64,000 nt of DNA. Origin: Coniella vitis (Eukaryota > Ascomycota > Sordariomycetes > Diaporthales > Schizoparmaceae). The DNA lies in NCBI GenBank assembly GCA_011317545.1, contig WUJK01000013.1, forward strand, positions 372,001 to 436,000, given 5' to 3'. The notes under the pieces were generated by a model that saw only the letters and a list, made by a program, of their open reading frames with translations, did not search any database and was not told where the DNA came from. Below are positions 1-9,649 of the stretch, piece after piece. The number at the start of each line of letters is the position of its first letter. Position 1 is the stretch's first letter. Position numbers and translations under genes: made by a program.

Positions 1-358
1 CTCCTAATAGCCGTTATATTATAACCTAGTGCGATATACCTTATAAATAGTATTTAGTCTTAGTAATTATCGGTAAATCGCTTAATAACTATTAGAATAT
101 TAAGGGTAATACCCGCTATTAGCGCTATTAGCGTAAGGGCTATACCCCTTTAGCTAACTACCTAATAACTATTAGCCGCTAGCTATATAACGCCCTATAG
201 GAGGGTAAGGATAATACCCCCTACTGTATTATTATTCGTATAGCTAAGGAGGCCTACGATAAAGTATTAGTAAAGGGCTTTACCGAGTTGTTTAGTAAGT
301 CGGAGGAGGAGGTAGAGCCGGTTATATAGCCCTAGAAACGCCCCCGCTATATCCTACC
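1..358. repeat. RIP-mutated repeat DNA, element not identified
   Basis: This AT-rich stretch has almost no CA or TG dinucleotides but keeps CG, the mark of heavy repeat-induced point mutation. A short plus-strand frame around 240-330 (reading like KGFTELFSKSEEEVEP) looks like old coding sequence, but I cannot assign it to a family. It is probably a continuation of the repeat island interrupted by the element at 359-4263. Confidence 0.6.
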
Positions 359-458
359 CTACTATCATGGTGTCTTCTGTGCGATATAGCTGCTTTTACG
401 CCAAGAACTCGTCGTCTATGTTGTACTTCATCACCTCGCAACAACCCACCTCCTGACA
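359..458 (+). repeat. Truncated 5' LTR (last 100 bases only)
   Basis: From CTACTATCATGG to CTGACA this is identical by eye to 4164-4263 of the 3' LTR. The first 190 bases of the LTR, including the TATA-like box, are missing. The bases after it (TTCTGAACC) would be the primer-binding region; they do not start with the usual TGG, but CTGAACC is complementary to GGTTCAG at 4140-4146 in the 3' LTR, which might allow self-priming. That last point is weak. Confidence 0.8.
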
Positions 459-757
459 TTCTGAACCTCCAATTCGGAGTGCGAGCCGGTGAAGGCAACA
501 TGACGTCATCAGCTTGATTTCTCAGCGTTATCGCAATGGATTCGCAGACAGTCTTTACTACTATCCTTGTTAAATCAATTCCTCGAGCATCACCATACAT
601 CAGAAAGTCATCTAGTATTATCAACCTACGCAGTGTTTACGCTGCTTTCACGCAATCCAAAAGCTACTCTTTCAAATATACTTCGTCGTACAAGATAATC
701 GACTTTTATCAAACACAAGACAACAAGCACTCGACATATCAAGAGAAAACACGACAC

Positions 758-2064
758 CCTGCGAAAGCGCAGGTTTAAAGCAAAGTCAACGCGCGACAAA
801 CTCAACGCCCGAGTCAAAAGAGTTCATACATCAAGAAAACCGAGATACCATATTAAAACGCACGCTAAACGCAAGACAAAAGCAAGCTCAGCGCCCGAGT
901 TAAGAGCAGTTACGTATCAAAAGAAACGACAGACCTTACGCAAATACAGTTCAAAAAGATATATACCATTGAAAAGAGCTGGGATACCCTGCGTAATCGC
1001 AGGTTCAGAGCAGGTCTTTCGCAAGATTTACAATCATTCACATTTCAAGAAGAATAAGAATCAAAGACAGAGTATAACAACATCGTTGCGTAAGGCATAC
1101 GGCTTCGCAGCGACAGCGCAGTTCGTGAGCAAGATGAATTGGTGAGCTACTGCTGTCCAGCAGGCTCCTTGAAAGATTTTGATGATTAGATGCTCGCAAG
1201 TGACTTGCTTTCACGCAGTCTTGGAGCATAGAAAAAGCAGTGATGACGCCGCTATCCCTCCGTGAGCCGAAGGTGGTAGTGTGCTTGAGATTTGGATCCA
1301 TTTTGTCCCGTGCAGGTTACTGAGTTGCTTGGAAGCAGCGGTGAAGCATGTAGGACGGAGCGCTTTTGCGCTGTTTGGATCCATTTTGTCCCGTGCAGGT
1401 CACTGAGTTGCTTGGAAGCAGCGGTGAAGCATGTAGGACGGAGCGCTTTTGCGCTGTTTGTGCGAGGTAACTCGCTGAAAGAACGGAATCGCGAGTCCGG
1501 TCTTCTTACGCTGGCGCAGTTTCTGTGCTGAGCAAACGCAGCGGAGACGCAGCGGGACCGCTGAGTCTATTACAGAGACTCGGAGGTTGAAGCCTTGAGT
1601 GAGGAATCGAAATTCATGCTGGTGCACACAGCGTGAATCATTTGAATTGAGATTTTCAGCGTTTCAGTTGATTAGTTTGTTGATTTGTTATGAATAACTG
1701 CAAATGCAGCGGGTACCCTGCGAAGACGCAGCTCTTACGCTGATGAAACAGTTTTTGAGATGGTCAAAGTTGATCTATCTTTTGTTGATTTGAATTGAGA
1801 ATAGGTGCATTTCAACAGCAAGTACGCTGTGGGAACGCAACCTTTACGCAGACTATGCAGTCTTTGAAACTGCAGCATTCAAAAGTTTGAATACTATGCG
1901 ATATCGCAGCGAAAGTCTGGCTTATGCTTTAAGTTTGAATTGATGTTTAGTATTGCTGTTTGGTTATTGTTATTGCAAGTTGTGATTATTGCAATTGATT
2001 ATTGAATGATAATTTGATATGAATTTGAATGATATATTATACTGGATTGCTGCGAAGCCGCAGC
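758..2064. repeat. Dispersed short hairpins with stem CTGCG/CGCAG and 4-base loops
   Basis: The same stem occurs four times with different tetraloops: 758-773 (loop AAAG, stem extended by C/G), 988-1003 (TAAT, extended by C/G), 1718-1731 (AAGA) and 2049-2064 (AAGC, extended by G/C). Further perfect stems of five or more pairs closed by four bases lie at 1150-1163, in both copies of the 83-base repeat (AGCGC TTTT GCGCT), at 1462-1475, 1550-1563, 2192-2209, 2899-2916 and 3861-3874. The function is unknown; changing loops on a constant stem suggest selection or repeated copying rather than one recent duplication. Confidence 0.6.
1291..1460. repeat. 83-base tandem duplication
   Basis: Two head-to-tail copies (1291-1373 and 1374-1456), both beginning TTTGGATCCATTTTGTCCCG and differing at one position by eye (GGTTAC against GGTCAC). 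Each copy ends in the hairpin AGCGC-TTTT-GCGCT. It lies in the non-coding internal part of the LTR element. Confidence 0.9.
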
Positions 2065-2225
2065 TTAAACGCAAACTAAAAGCAGGATATGTCAAATATA
2101 CGACAACACACGACATTTTATGAGTCTATTTCTGTTAAAACGTCAAAATCAACCCATTTGCGTCCAACACCTTAACGCCAAACTATGAATCAGCAGCGAA
2201 CTCGCTGCTATTTCGCAAAGAGTCA

Positions 2226-3161
2226 TCAGTTACCACCAGTTCCAGCATTTCCAGCATTTCCGCCATTATCTCCACCAGCAGCATTACCACCATTGTCTCC
2301 GCCAGCAGCATTGTTACCGCTGCTTCCACCCTGCGGGTTCGCACCACCATCGCCGCCTCCAGGAGGGTCCAGGCGATCAGCAATACGTTCAGCAGCGATC
2401 ACACCACGGCGCACCAAGCCAACCAAATCTCGAAACAAAGCCAACTGTTCATCACCTTGACCGCCGCCAGCGAGCAGCGCGACCGCAGCGTTAATGCCGT
2501 CCCGACCGGCTCCCTTAGCCTTGGTAAATGAATCAATATGATTCAAAGGAATGTGCCTGTTGGCACGTTGCAACTGATCCTGGGAAAAGGGAAATTGTTC
2601 TTCAAGGACAGCAATGGCATCAAAGGGAAGCTGTAGCAAGGAATTAGCATGGAAAACGCAATACAAACGCACCAAAAAGGAGAACGACTTACGCGATTAC
2701 AAGCATGTTTGCCGGCACTGCAGTACAAACATTTCAATCCTTTGCCTAAGAGCACAAAGTTAGCATTGAAAACGCAAGGATAACGCAAGTCAACATACCA
2801 GCAACGTTGTGGCATTCATGGTTATGATGACCATCTTCCATCCGACGACGCAGGCACCGAACACACCAATTGCGCGCGTTGCGCATACCCGCCGAAGCCG
2901 CAGCGGGGGCGCTGCGTGCAGCGGGAGGAGCAGGGCCATTCGCAGGCACACTGGTAGGCGCATTGGCGGGCGCATTCACAGCGGCAACGCCGCTTTGATT
3001 CGAGGAAGAGGCCACGGCAGTACCCGAGGCGGCAATATTGGCGGCACGAGTGCGTTTACTAGGACCACTAAGACACAGCGTTAACGCAGACAATACGCAG
3101 AGAAAGAGCTGCGAACTACTTACCCTTGGTTATCGTTGGGAGCGGGGCGCTTGCCAGTCAT
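2226..3161 (-). CDS. Four-exon Cys-rich (zinc-binding-like) protein, antisense inside the LTR element
   Basis: Exons on the minus strand are 3124-3161, 2799-3067, 2693-2745 and 2226-2630; the three introns (53-62 bases) all have GT(A)..AG ends, two starting GTAAGT and one GTATGT, with TTAAC/CTAAC/CTAAT-like branch sites. The joined frame is open for 254 codons. The product has an Ala/Pro-rich N-terminal third, then CVRC, HECHN and CLYC..GKHAC (about residues 76-119), a pattern that could hold zinc, then an amphipathic part (LPFDAIAVLEEQF) and a Gly/Asn-rich tail (GGDNGGNAAGGDNGGN). I do not recognise a named family. Because the gene is antisense, its introns are not removed from the element's genomic RNA, so they survive retrotransposition. 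Protein function and expression are unproven; the intact frame and splice sites speak for a working gene. Confidence 0.7.
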
Positions 3162-3972
3162 GATGATTGTTGTTGTGATGGTTGGGCTGTTTGAAACTGT
3201 GAAGCAGCGTTAGCCTGGCGAAAACGCAGCGAATCAATGAAAGCAGTCTGGCCTGCCTGAGGGAAAACACTGCGAAAGGGATGCGAAGAAGCTGCGTGCT
3301 CAGTGTTGAAGATGCAACTTACAAAACTTGAACTGAATGGTTGCTTAAAGGAATAAAAGTTAAAGGAGAAAGAGGGTGTAAAAAGAGGGGCTTTTATAGC
3401 CGTGAGTCTGAAGCTATTGCCAACTGCCAAGTGGCCCGTGCACCCATTCAATTGCCAGATATGGCTATGGTTATTTGCTATTGTTCTATTGTTGGCTACT
3501 ATTGTGGAATGAAGATGGGAAGCACAATGAAAGCACAATGGAAGCACAAGGAACGCTACAATGGAGCTGCGAACTCATTGTTTTGCACAATGGATGTGGC
3601 AATGGGTATAATAAGAGCTATTCAGAGGTTCTTTGAGCTTTGTGGGTTTTGAAAGAGAACAATGGGTTTCAGACACACCAAAGAGGATTAAAAGACATGC
3701 AAGCGCATAGTGCTTGAACGCAGAGATAACGCAGTGAAGAAGCATCCTATGAGAAAAAGAAGTTTGTGGATTGAAGTTATTTTGAGAACGAGGTTTACAA
3801 AAGATATGTTCTGGTCCAACGCAGAGACAACACAGCGAATGAACGCCAGGAAGATATGCGACAACGCAGGTTGTACGCAGGAAAAACGCAGCCAGTTACC
3901 TATTGGCAATAACCCATTGGCAAGTCGACATTTGATGACTTCGAGGACGAAGTCATACAAGGGGAGGAGTAT

Positions 3973-4263
3973 TGTCAGAACCCTACCCTGAGCGCCAGGA
4001 AAGCCCAGCGGTAACGCAGTCCCTGCGGCTTGGAACAAGGGCCTGCCGGCAGCTCTCGGCAGGCAGCCATGGAATCTCAAAGATATAAAGAGCCGTCGGA
4101 AGCTTCGGAAACTAGTGAATGGAGAGGGGATTTCTCTTTAGGTTCAGTTTCTGTCAACGAATACTACTATCATGGTGTCTTCTGTGCGATATAGCTGCTT
4201 TTACGCCAAGAACTCGTCGTCTATGTTGTACTTCATCACCTCGCAACAACCCACCTCCTGACA
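3973..4263 (+). repeat. Complete 3' LTR (291 bases)
   Basis: It begins TGTCAGAACCC and ends CCTGACA (TG..CA borders), with a purine tract just upstream. A TATA-like box (ATATAAAG) lies at about 4080-4087, giving a likely transcription start near 4115. An inverted repeat CTGCCG..CGGCAG lies at about 4040-4065. It is not RIP-mutated, while the base right after it begins strongly mutated DNA. Confidence 0.85.
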
Positions 4264-7200
4264 CCTACTACTATTAATAATAATAGCACTAGCTATAATA
4301 CTAGCCCTAGTAATACTAGCGCTAGGCTATTATAGCTACTACTATTACTACTAGCGTTAGTACTACCTATAAGTAGGAATATACCCCTAATACCGTAGGC
4401 CTATTATAGTTATTTCCCGGCCTAATTACCCCTACCCTAGGTACTCCCGCTAATTACTATACCGCGCTATATACCTTTAGTAACGCTATACGCTAGGTAA
4501 TCGATTATATATAGTTTAACGTACTTTAGCCCTAAATAGCTTATAATATAGCTATAAACTACCCTAATAGCTAATAATATAAGATCCTAATTAAACCCGC
4601 TTTCCTATAGAATAATAAACCGTATTATACTTACTATATATATAATAATAAGGGTATTATTTATAGAGAATCTTTATAAATTACTTCTAAGAAGGTAGAC
4701 TATGCTTAATAACTTATAAGTACCCTTTATAAGTATATTTCGCGGAAAGGGGTATTAGGGGGCCCGGCTAGGCCCTCCGGTTAATCCCGCTACCTCCGCC
4801 TAGCTATTATATAGTATACCTAATACTAAGGCAAAAGCTTACTAGAATAGCCTATTCTATAATAGCAGCTTATCCCTAGCCGGCTAAACCGATAATAATA
4901 CGCTTTAAAATCGCTATAATTAATCCTTATAATTATAAAGAGAGCTAGCTATTAATAGCTTAGTAAAAGGGCCGGCTATATTATAATACGAAAGCTTAGC
5001 CCCTAAGTATTATACTAGCTAGATAAGACTACTTATTAATACGTTTATTATATCTTCTTAAAGCTCCTAATTCCCTCTCGATATAAGGTCTATATACCTA
5101 AGGTAATAAAGCTTACTACCCGCTCTATTAGGGAGAGTATTATACCCCTTTTCGTAAGGGTATTTATAAGCTCGTTCCTAGCTATACCTATATAATTAGG
5201 GCTTTAAAGGATAATTACTAATTATCCCTCCGTAAGGTACTACTTATAAAGAGCTTAAAAGCTTCGGAAAGCCTATTATAAAGTAATAAGCGTATTACCT
5301 TATAATCCCTAGATAACCGAGGTACTATTTATATAGATAAATACCGTTAATAGTATTATTTCTAGTATTAGCTATAATCCTATAAGCAGTTTAACCGCTT
5401 CGGTATCGAAAACGTATAAGTACTTATAGAATACCCTAGTAATAATAATAATAAATACCCTATCCCTTACTATAATATACCTATAGCTTACCTTACGCTT
5501 AGGTCCCTCCTAAACCTTAGAGCTATCCGTATATATTATTATAATATCCGGTAATAGGGTTATATACTATATATTATAGCATATAACTACTTCTTCCTTA
5601 AGGTAACCGATATTAGGGTCTAATATAATATAGTTAGGATACCGGGGGGTTAATAAGGCCGGCTTAGGTATAATAAGAAAGCTATATATAGCGTCCGTAA
5701 AGCGTATTATTAAATACCCTAAGGTTATATCCTATAGGAGTATATATCCGTTTATAAAGGGGGTACCTTATATCTAGCAGAGTATATTATAAGCCGGCCC
5801 GGCAAACTACTACTCCTAGTATAAGCCTAGCTATAAGGAGGCTTATTTCGCGGAAGGCTATTATTATATATACTATCCTTTATACCGGTAATACCCTTCT
5901 AACGCCTTTTATTAATAGTTAATCCGCCTTCTTAAGCTATATTATAGGTATATAGCCCGGTCGAAACTAAGCGTCCGCTATATATATAAGCATCGGGATA
6001 AATATTATTATAACTACCTTATAAAGGGATATTATAAAGGGGCTATATTATACCTTCCTAAGGCTCCTAAGGTAAGCTATAACCTTCGTTATCTTATAAA
6101 CCCTTTCCTTAATATACCTCCTACCTATAAAACGCTTATTAAACTAGAATCCTAACTAGCGGAAGCTAGCTACCTTAGAATAGGAGGGTATATTAGTAAT
6201 AGGCTCTATATACCTACCGCTTATTATAATAGCCGGCTATATTACCTCCCTACGCCTTAAGAAGTAGAAAACTTCTATCTTCTCCGCTACGAACTATATT
6301 ATATTCCTTAAAGCCTAATCGTTAATACTCGCTATATCCGTTTCTAGTAATATTATATTTTTCTCCGCGCTATTAAATATATAAAGGAAGAGAATATCGT
6401 CCGTATAGCAGAAATATCTATTATTACCCTATAGAATAAGTTTAGAGAGGTAGATTATATATAATACCGGCGAAAGAGGCGAGCCTTAGGGTATATTATA
6501 TCTTACCGAGGAGAAACCCGTTATCGACCTATTTAAACGGATCTATACTAATTATATTATTAGGAAAGAGGTTATTAGATTTAATAATAAGAGTAAGAAA
6601 TTAAGGACTTATAGCTATATAACTAATCTATTAGGGAGGATAGTATTAAACGCCCCTTATATATCCTTAGTTATTATTATAATAATCTACCCTTAGGAGA
6701 GTATTAGCTCGATATTATATATAAATACCGCTATAAGGTTTATTATAGAGCGTTTTAATAGCGCCTTATAATATTATAGATTAAGGACCCCTTTAATAAA
6801 TAGGATCTAGGAGAGCTTATATATAATTAGCCTCTCGAGCCCCTTAGAAAAGGTAGAAAGGAGAGTAATAAACCTATATAACCTAGGGCTATTTATATCC
6901 CTCTTACCTAGCTTAGAGTATATCGATACCTTAATATAGCGTTAAGATAGAGGAAAGTAATCTATAATAAGGTAATAGTTATAGAGCTAAATTAAAAGGG
7001 GGCTAATATTATCTTAATACTCCTTTAATAGGGATACCGAGGTATTATTTACCCCGGGAAAGGTAGATTTAACTCGGATAATATATTCCTTTACCTCCTT
7101 AAGTATAGCTATATAACCCTATTAGAAACGGGCTTTAAAGGTATCCTAGCCCTTAAGCGGATCCCTAACTAGGTTATTATCCCTAGAGAACCGCTATAGA

Positions 7201-7792
7201 ATCTTATCTTATAATAAGCTCGCTTTCTTAATAGGGTCCTTATATAATATACCGTCCCCTATATATAATAGGGGAGCTTATAACGGTATAGCTAGCTTAT
7301 ATTACCCCGCTATCCTAAAGATATCTATATCCGAAGCTATTATATTTATCCTACCCTATTAAAAGGCTTACTAATATACTCGAATAGCCCCCTTAAAGGT
7401 ATTCCTAATTACTTAAAACTCCCTCGAGTAAATCCGATAATTATATCGGGCCCTAATATACGCCCGGTATACTTCCTTTACCCTATTATCCTATTAAGGG
7501 GCTTAAAAATAGGGTTATAGCTACCGCCCCGCTACCTTTAGGGCTTTACCCTAAAGGTAGTTTAAGCGGGTTATTTAATAATTTAGAAAAGCCGGGCTCT
7601 TTACTTATAAAAGGGGCGGTATATTTATTAGCCCTATTTCTAAAAGGCCCTTAAAAACCGGGAGGGATTATAGGTCTACCTATAGCTATACTAGTTATTC
7701 CTAGGGGAGCGGAGGATTATTACCGATAATCGTAATAAGGGTCTTATAGTTAGAGCTAGTATATAGGTTAAGAGTAATTTTCTATAAACGGG
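4264..7792 (-). mobile_element. Tad1-like non-LTR retrotransposon, 3' part (RT and RNase H), RIP-mutated
   Basis: Minus-strand reading restores clear non-LTR landmarks. Near 7741-7757 is the end of the endonuclease domain (NYKTLITIIG, from the usual SDH). Near 6458-6497 is the reverse transcriptase signature I-P-(Q)-G-S-P-L-S-P-V-L, with the Gln codon now TAA. Near 6391-6413 is the catalytic box reading CYTDDILF, from YADD. Near 5510-5551 is an RNase H start (IIIYTDSSK). The order along the minus strand (endonuclease, RT, RNase H) fits the Tad1 group of fungal LINE elements. Dozens of TAA/TAG codons make it dead. The 5' part continues at 15048-17430 beyond an inserted Gypsy element. The 3' end is not clear; it may reach 4264 or continue left of the element at 359. 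Confidence 0.8.
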
Positions 7793-8124
7793 CATCGAGA
7801 GAGCGTTCGCAGTTTCGATCCCCAATTTCTATTATTAACTAACTTAAGGAGAGAAGTAAGAATAGTATCTATATAGCGGCGCGAGAGCTACTCTTAAGTA
7901 GCTCTTACGTTTAGGATCTACCCGTAGATAGAGTTTTCTATAGGTCTACCGTCGATACGGGTCCTCTTATCGATAGTCTTTTATACGGCTTATAAGCTGC
8001 TCGGGAGACGCTCTTATTTAGCGCTTATATAATACTAGTCTCTAGATAAGAAGGGAATATACTAACTAAGGCTTCGTACCCTAGTATACCGAAGCCGTAT
8101 ATTTACCCGTAGGCTTATAATATT
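7793..8124 (-). repeat. 3' LTR of the minus-strand chromovirus
   Basis: It aligns without length change to 14716-15047 (constant offset 6923). Its outer end (first about 45 bases) keeps GCA, CAG and CCCCAA where the inner copy has RIP-type changes. Confidence 0.85.
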
Positions 8125-8149
8125 ACCCCCCCGCTTAGGCCGAATACCC

Positions 8150-9000
8150 TCCTATAGAGCCGTATATAGTATAATAGCTACCTAAAAAGTATAACGATAT
8201 AACGCCGCTATACCCGCCTACCCTATTAAAGGAGCCTTATCCTTATACCTAATAAGTATAAAAGGAGTCTTATATCCGTAGAGCTCCCTTTAATCTAGCT
8301 CTCGGTAAATCTATAAGTTCTACCGCCTATTATTCGTTAATAGAATAATAGTAATACCCTTAATTTAGTAGGCGGTTATAAACGTAATATCTTTACTCTT
8401 AGAGCCTCGAAAAAGTATAAATACCCCCTTAACCCCTATTCTAAGGGTTATTCCTTCCTCTTAATTAAACTAAAGCCCTTATAAATTACGCGAAACTAAC
8501 CCCTATAATAATAAGGTAAGTATCGCGCCTTCCCTATTCGTCCTTTACTTATATTTAGCTCTACTAATAGTATAAACGTTACTACTCGCTCTAAGTAAGC
8601 TAGCGCGGCTCCTATTATTATACCTACCGCCGCCGCCCCCGCCGTTATTATAGGCTCTATAGCTACTCCTATAGCGGTAGTATCTATAGCTATAGCTATA
8701 GCTATTCCTATTATACCTACCGCTACTCCTACCGCCGCCGTCCTTACCCTTACCGCCGCCTAGCTCGATAAGGCTATTAATAAGCTTATTTAAAGCGTTA
8801 TCGCTATTAACTTATAGCTCTAACCTCGTATTACCTTCCCCGAGGGTATTAGGGACGAGTAATACCTGCCTTATATTATAAAGGCTTTTAAAAACCCCCT
8901 CTCCCTCTACCTATATAGTATTAGTAAGTAGCGCTTCCCCTACTTCTTTATAGCTTATTAACTATTATAGCCGGCGCCCGTTATTTCCCCTATAGGACGA
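8150..9000 (-). pseudogene. Extra sense-strand frame between pol and 3' LTR, Gly/Arg/Ser/Tyr-rich
   Basis: Downstream of the chromodomain, in the element's own sense direction, a frame interrupted only by TAA/TAG reads through a region (LVPNTLGEGNTRLEL, NALNKLINSLIELGGGKG), then a low-complexity block of Gly, Arg, Ser and Tyr (about 8590-8770), then a longer non-repetitive stretch (GVKGVFILFRGSKSKDITFI). Many Tyr codons may once have been His or Cys. This is more than most Ty3/Gypsy elements need and may be an additional gene. I do not recognise the family. Confidence 0.4.
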
Positions 9001-9039
9001 ATAAGAAGGGTAAGAACTCCGGCTACTCTTATACCCCCC

Positions 9040-9551
9040 TCTACTAGACCGACGAGATATATATTACTATTATTACTATAGTTAACTATTCCCTCGCCTA
9101 TAATACTTCCGACCCTAGTATATACTACTCCTTCCCTACTTACGCCTTCCTATACTTATATACTCTAGGTACTCTCCGCCCCTAAGCCTTTACCGCTCTC
9201 GCTATATATTATACCTGTAATTACCTATTTAAGTTAGGTAAAACTTAAGCTAGCTATAATAAGGTCCGGTTATTAAATAATAAGCGTACCTATAGTATAT
9301 ATACCTACTACTCCTTCCCTACTTATATCCTATTAACTTTATATTAGCGCTATAGCCGTAAGCTTATATGCTATTAGGCGGTAGCGCTAGAGGATATTAC
9401 CGACTTATTAGCGAAGCTTATAAAAGGGGGTAGTAAGGGTAAGGGCTTAGTTAGTACTAAAACGAAGCGTAGTATTAATAATAACCCTTATTCTAATAAA
9501 ACTAAGGAGAATAATTCTAATAGTAAGGAGGAGGTAAGCGAGGATAAATAG
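9040..9551 (+). pseudogene. Antisense Cys-rich frame inside the minus-strand chromovirus
   Basis: On the strand opposite to pol, frames near 9290-9551 read TYSIYTYYSFPTY, then RKLICY, then AVALEDITDLLAKLIKGGSK and a Lys/Asn/Ser-rich tail ending SKEEVSEDK. Undoing RIP-type changes on paper would turn most of the Tyr codons into Cys, giving a C-x2-C-type cluster followed by a helical segment, similar in layout to the antisense gene at 2226-3161 (Cys cluster, then AVLEEQF). An upstream piece near 9050-9180 with further Tyr/Cys-type codons suggests an earlier exon. Exon borders cannot be fixed because of the mutations. Confidence 0.4.
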
Positions 9552-9649
9552 GTAACTATATTAGCGCGCGTTTTATATATAGTTTTCTTTTTATCTATAA
9601 TACTTAATTTCCCTACTCTTCTTTTCTATAACTTTAGGCTATTATAACT

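Larger units (their letters stand above)
359..4263 (+). mobile_element. Non-autonomous LTR retrotransposon, not RIP-mutated, carrying an antisense gene
   Basis: The right end is a complete LTR (3973-4263, starting TGTCAG and ending CTGACA) preceded by a purine-rich tract (about 3958-3970, AAGGGGAGGAG), which fixes the orientation as plus. The left end is only the last 100 bases of the same LTR. CA and TG are common throughout, unlike the flanks, so the element entered after the surrounding DNA had been mutated, or escaped mutation. I find no gag, protease, reverse transcriptase or integrase; the internal 3.5 kb is low-complexity, rich in ACGCAG/AACGCA motifs and small hairpins, and holds one spliced gene on the opposite strand (2226-3161). 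CCTAC occurs at 353-357 and 4264-4268 and could be a 5-base target duplication, though this word is common in the flanks. It would need proteins of an autonomous relative to move. Confidence 0.8.

Noticed and set aside
758..2064. CRISPR-like array from the repeated hairpins
   Set aside because: Spacing is irregular (230, 730 and 330 bases), repeats are too short, and the host is a eukaryote.
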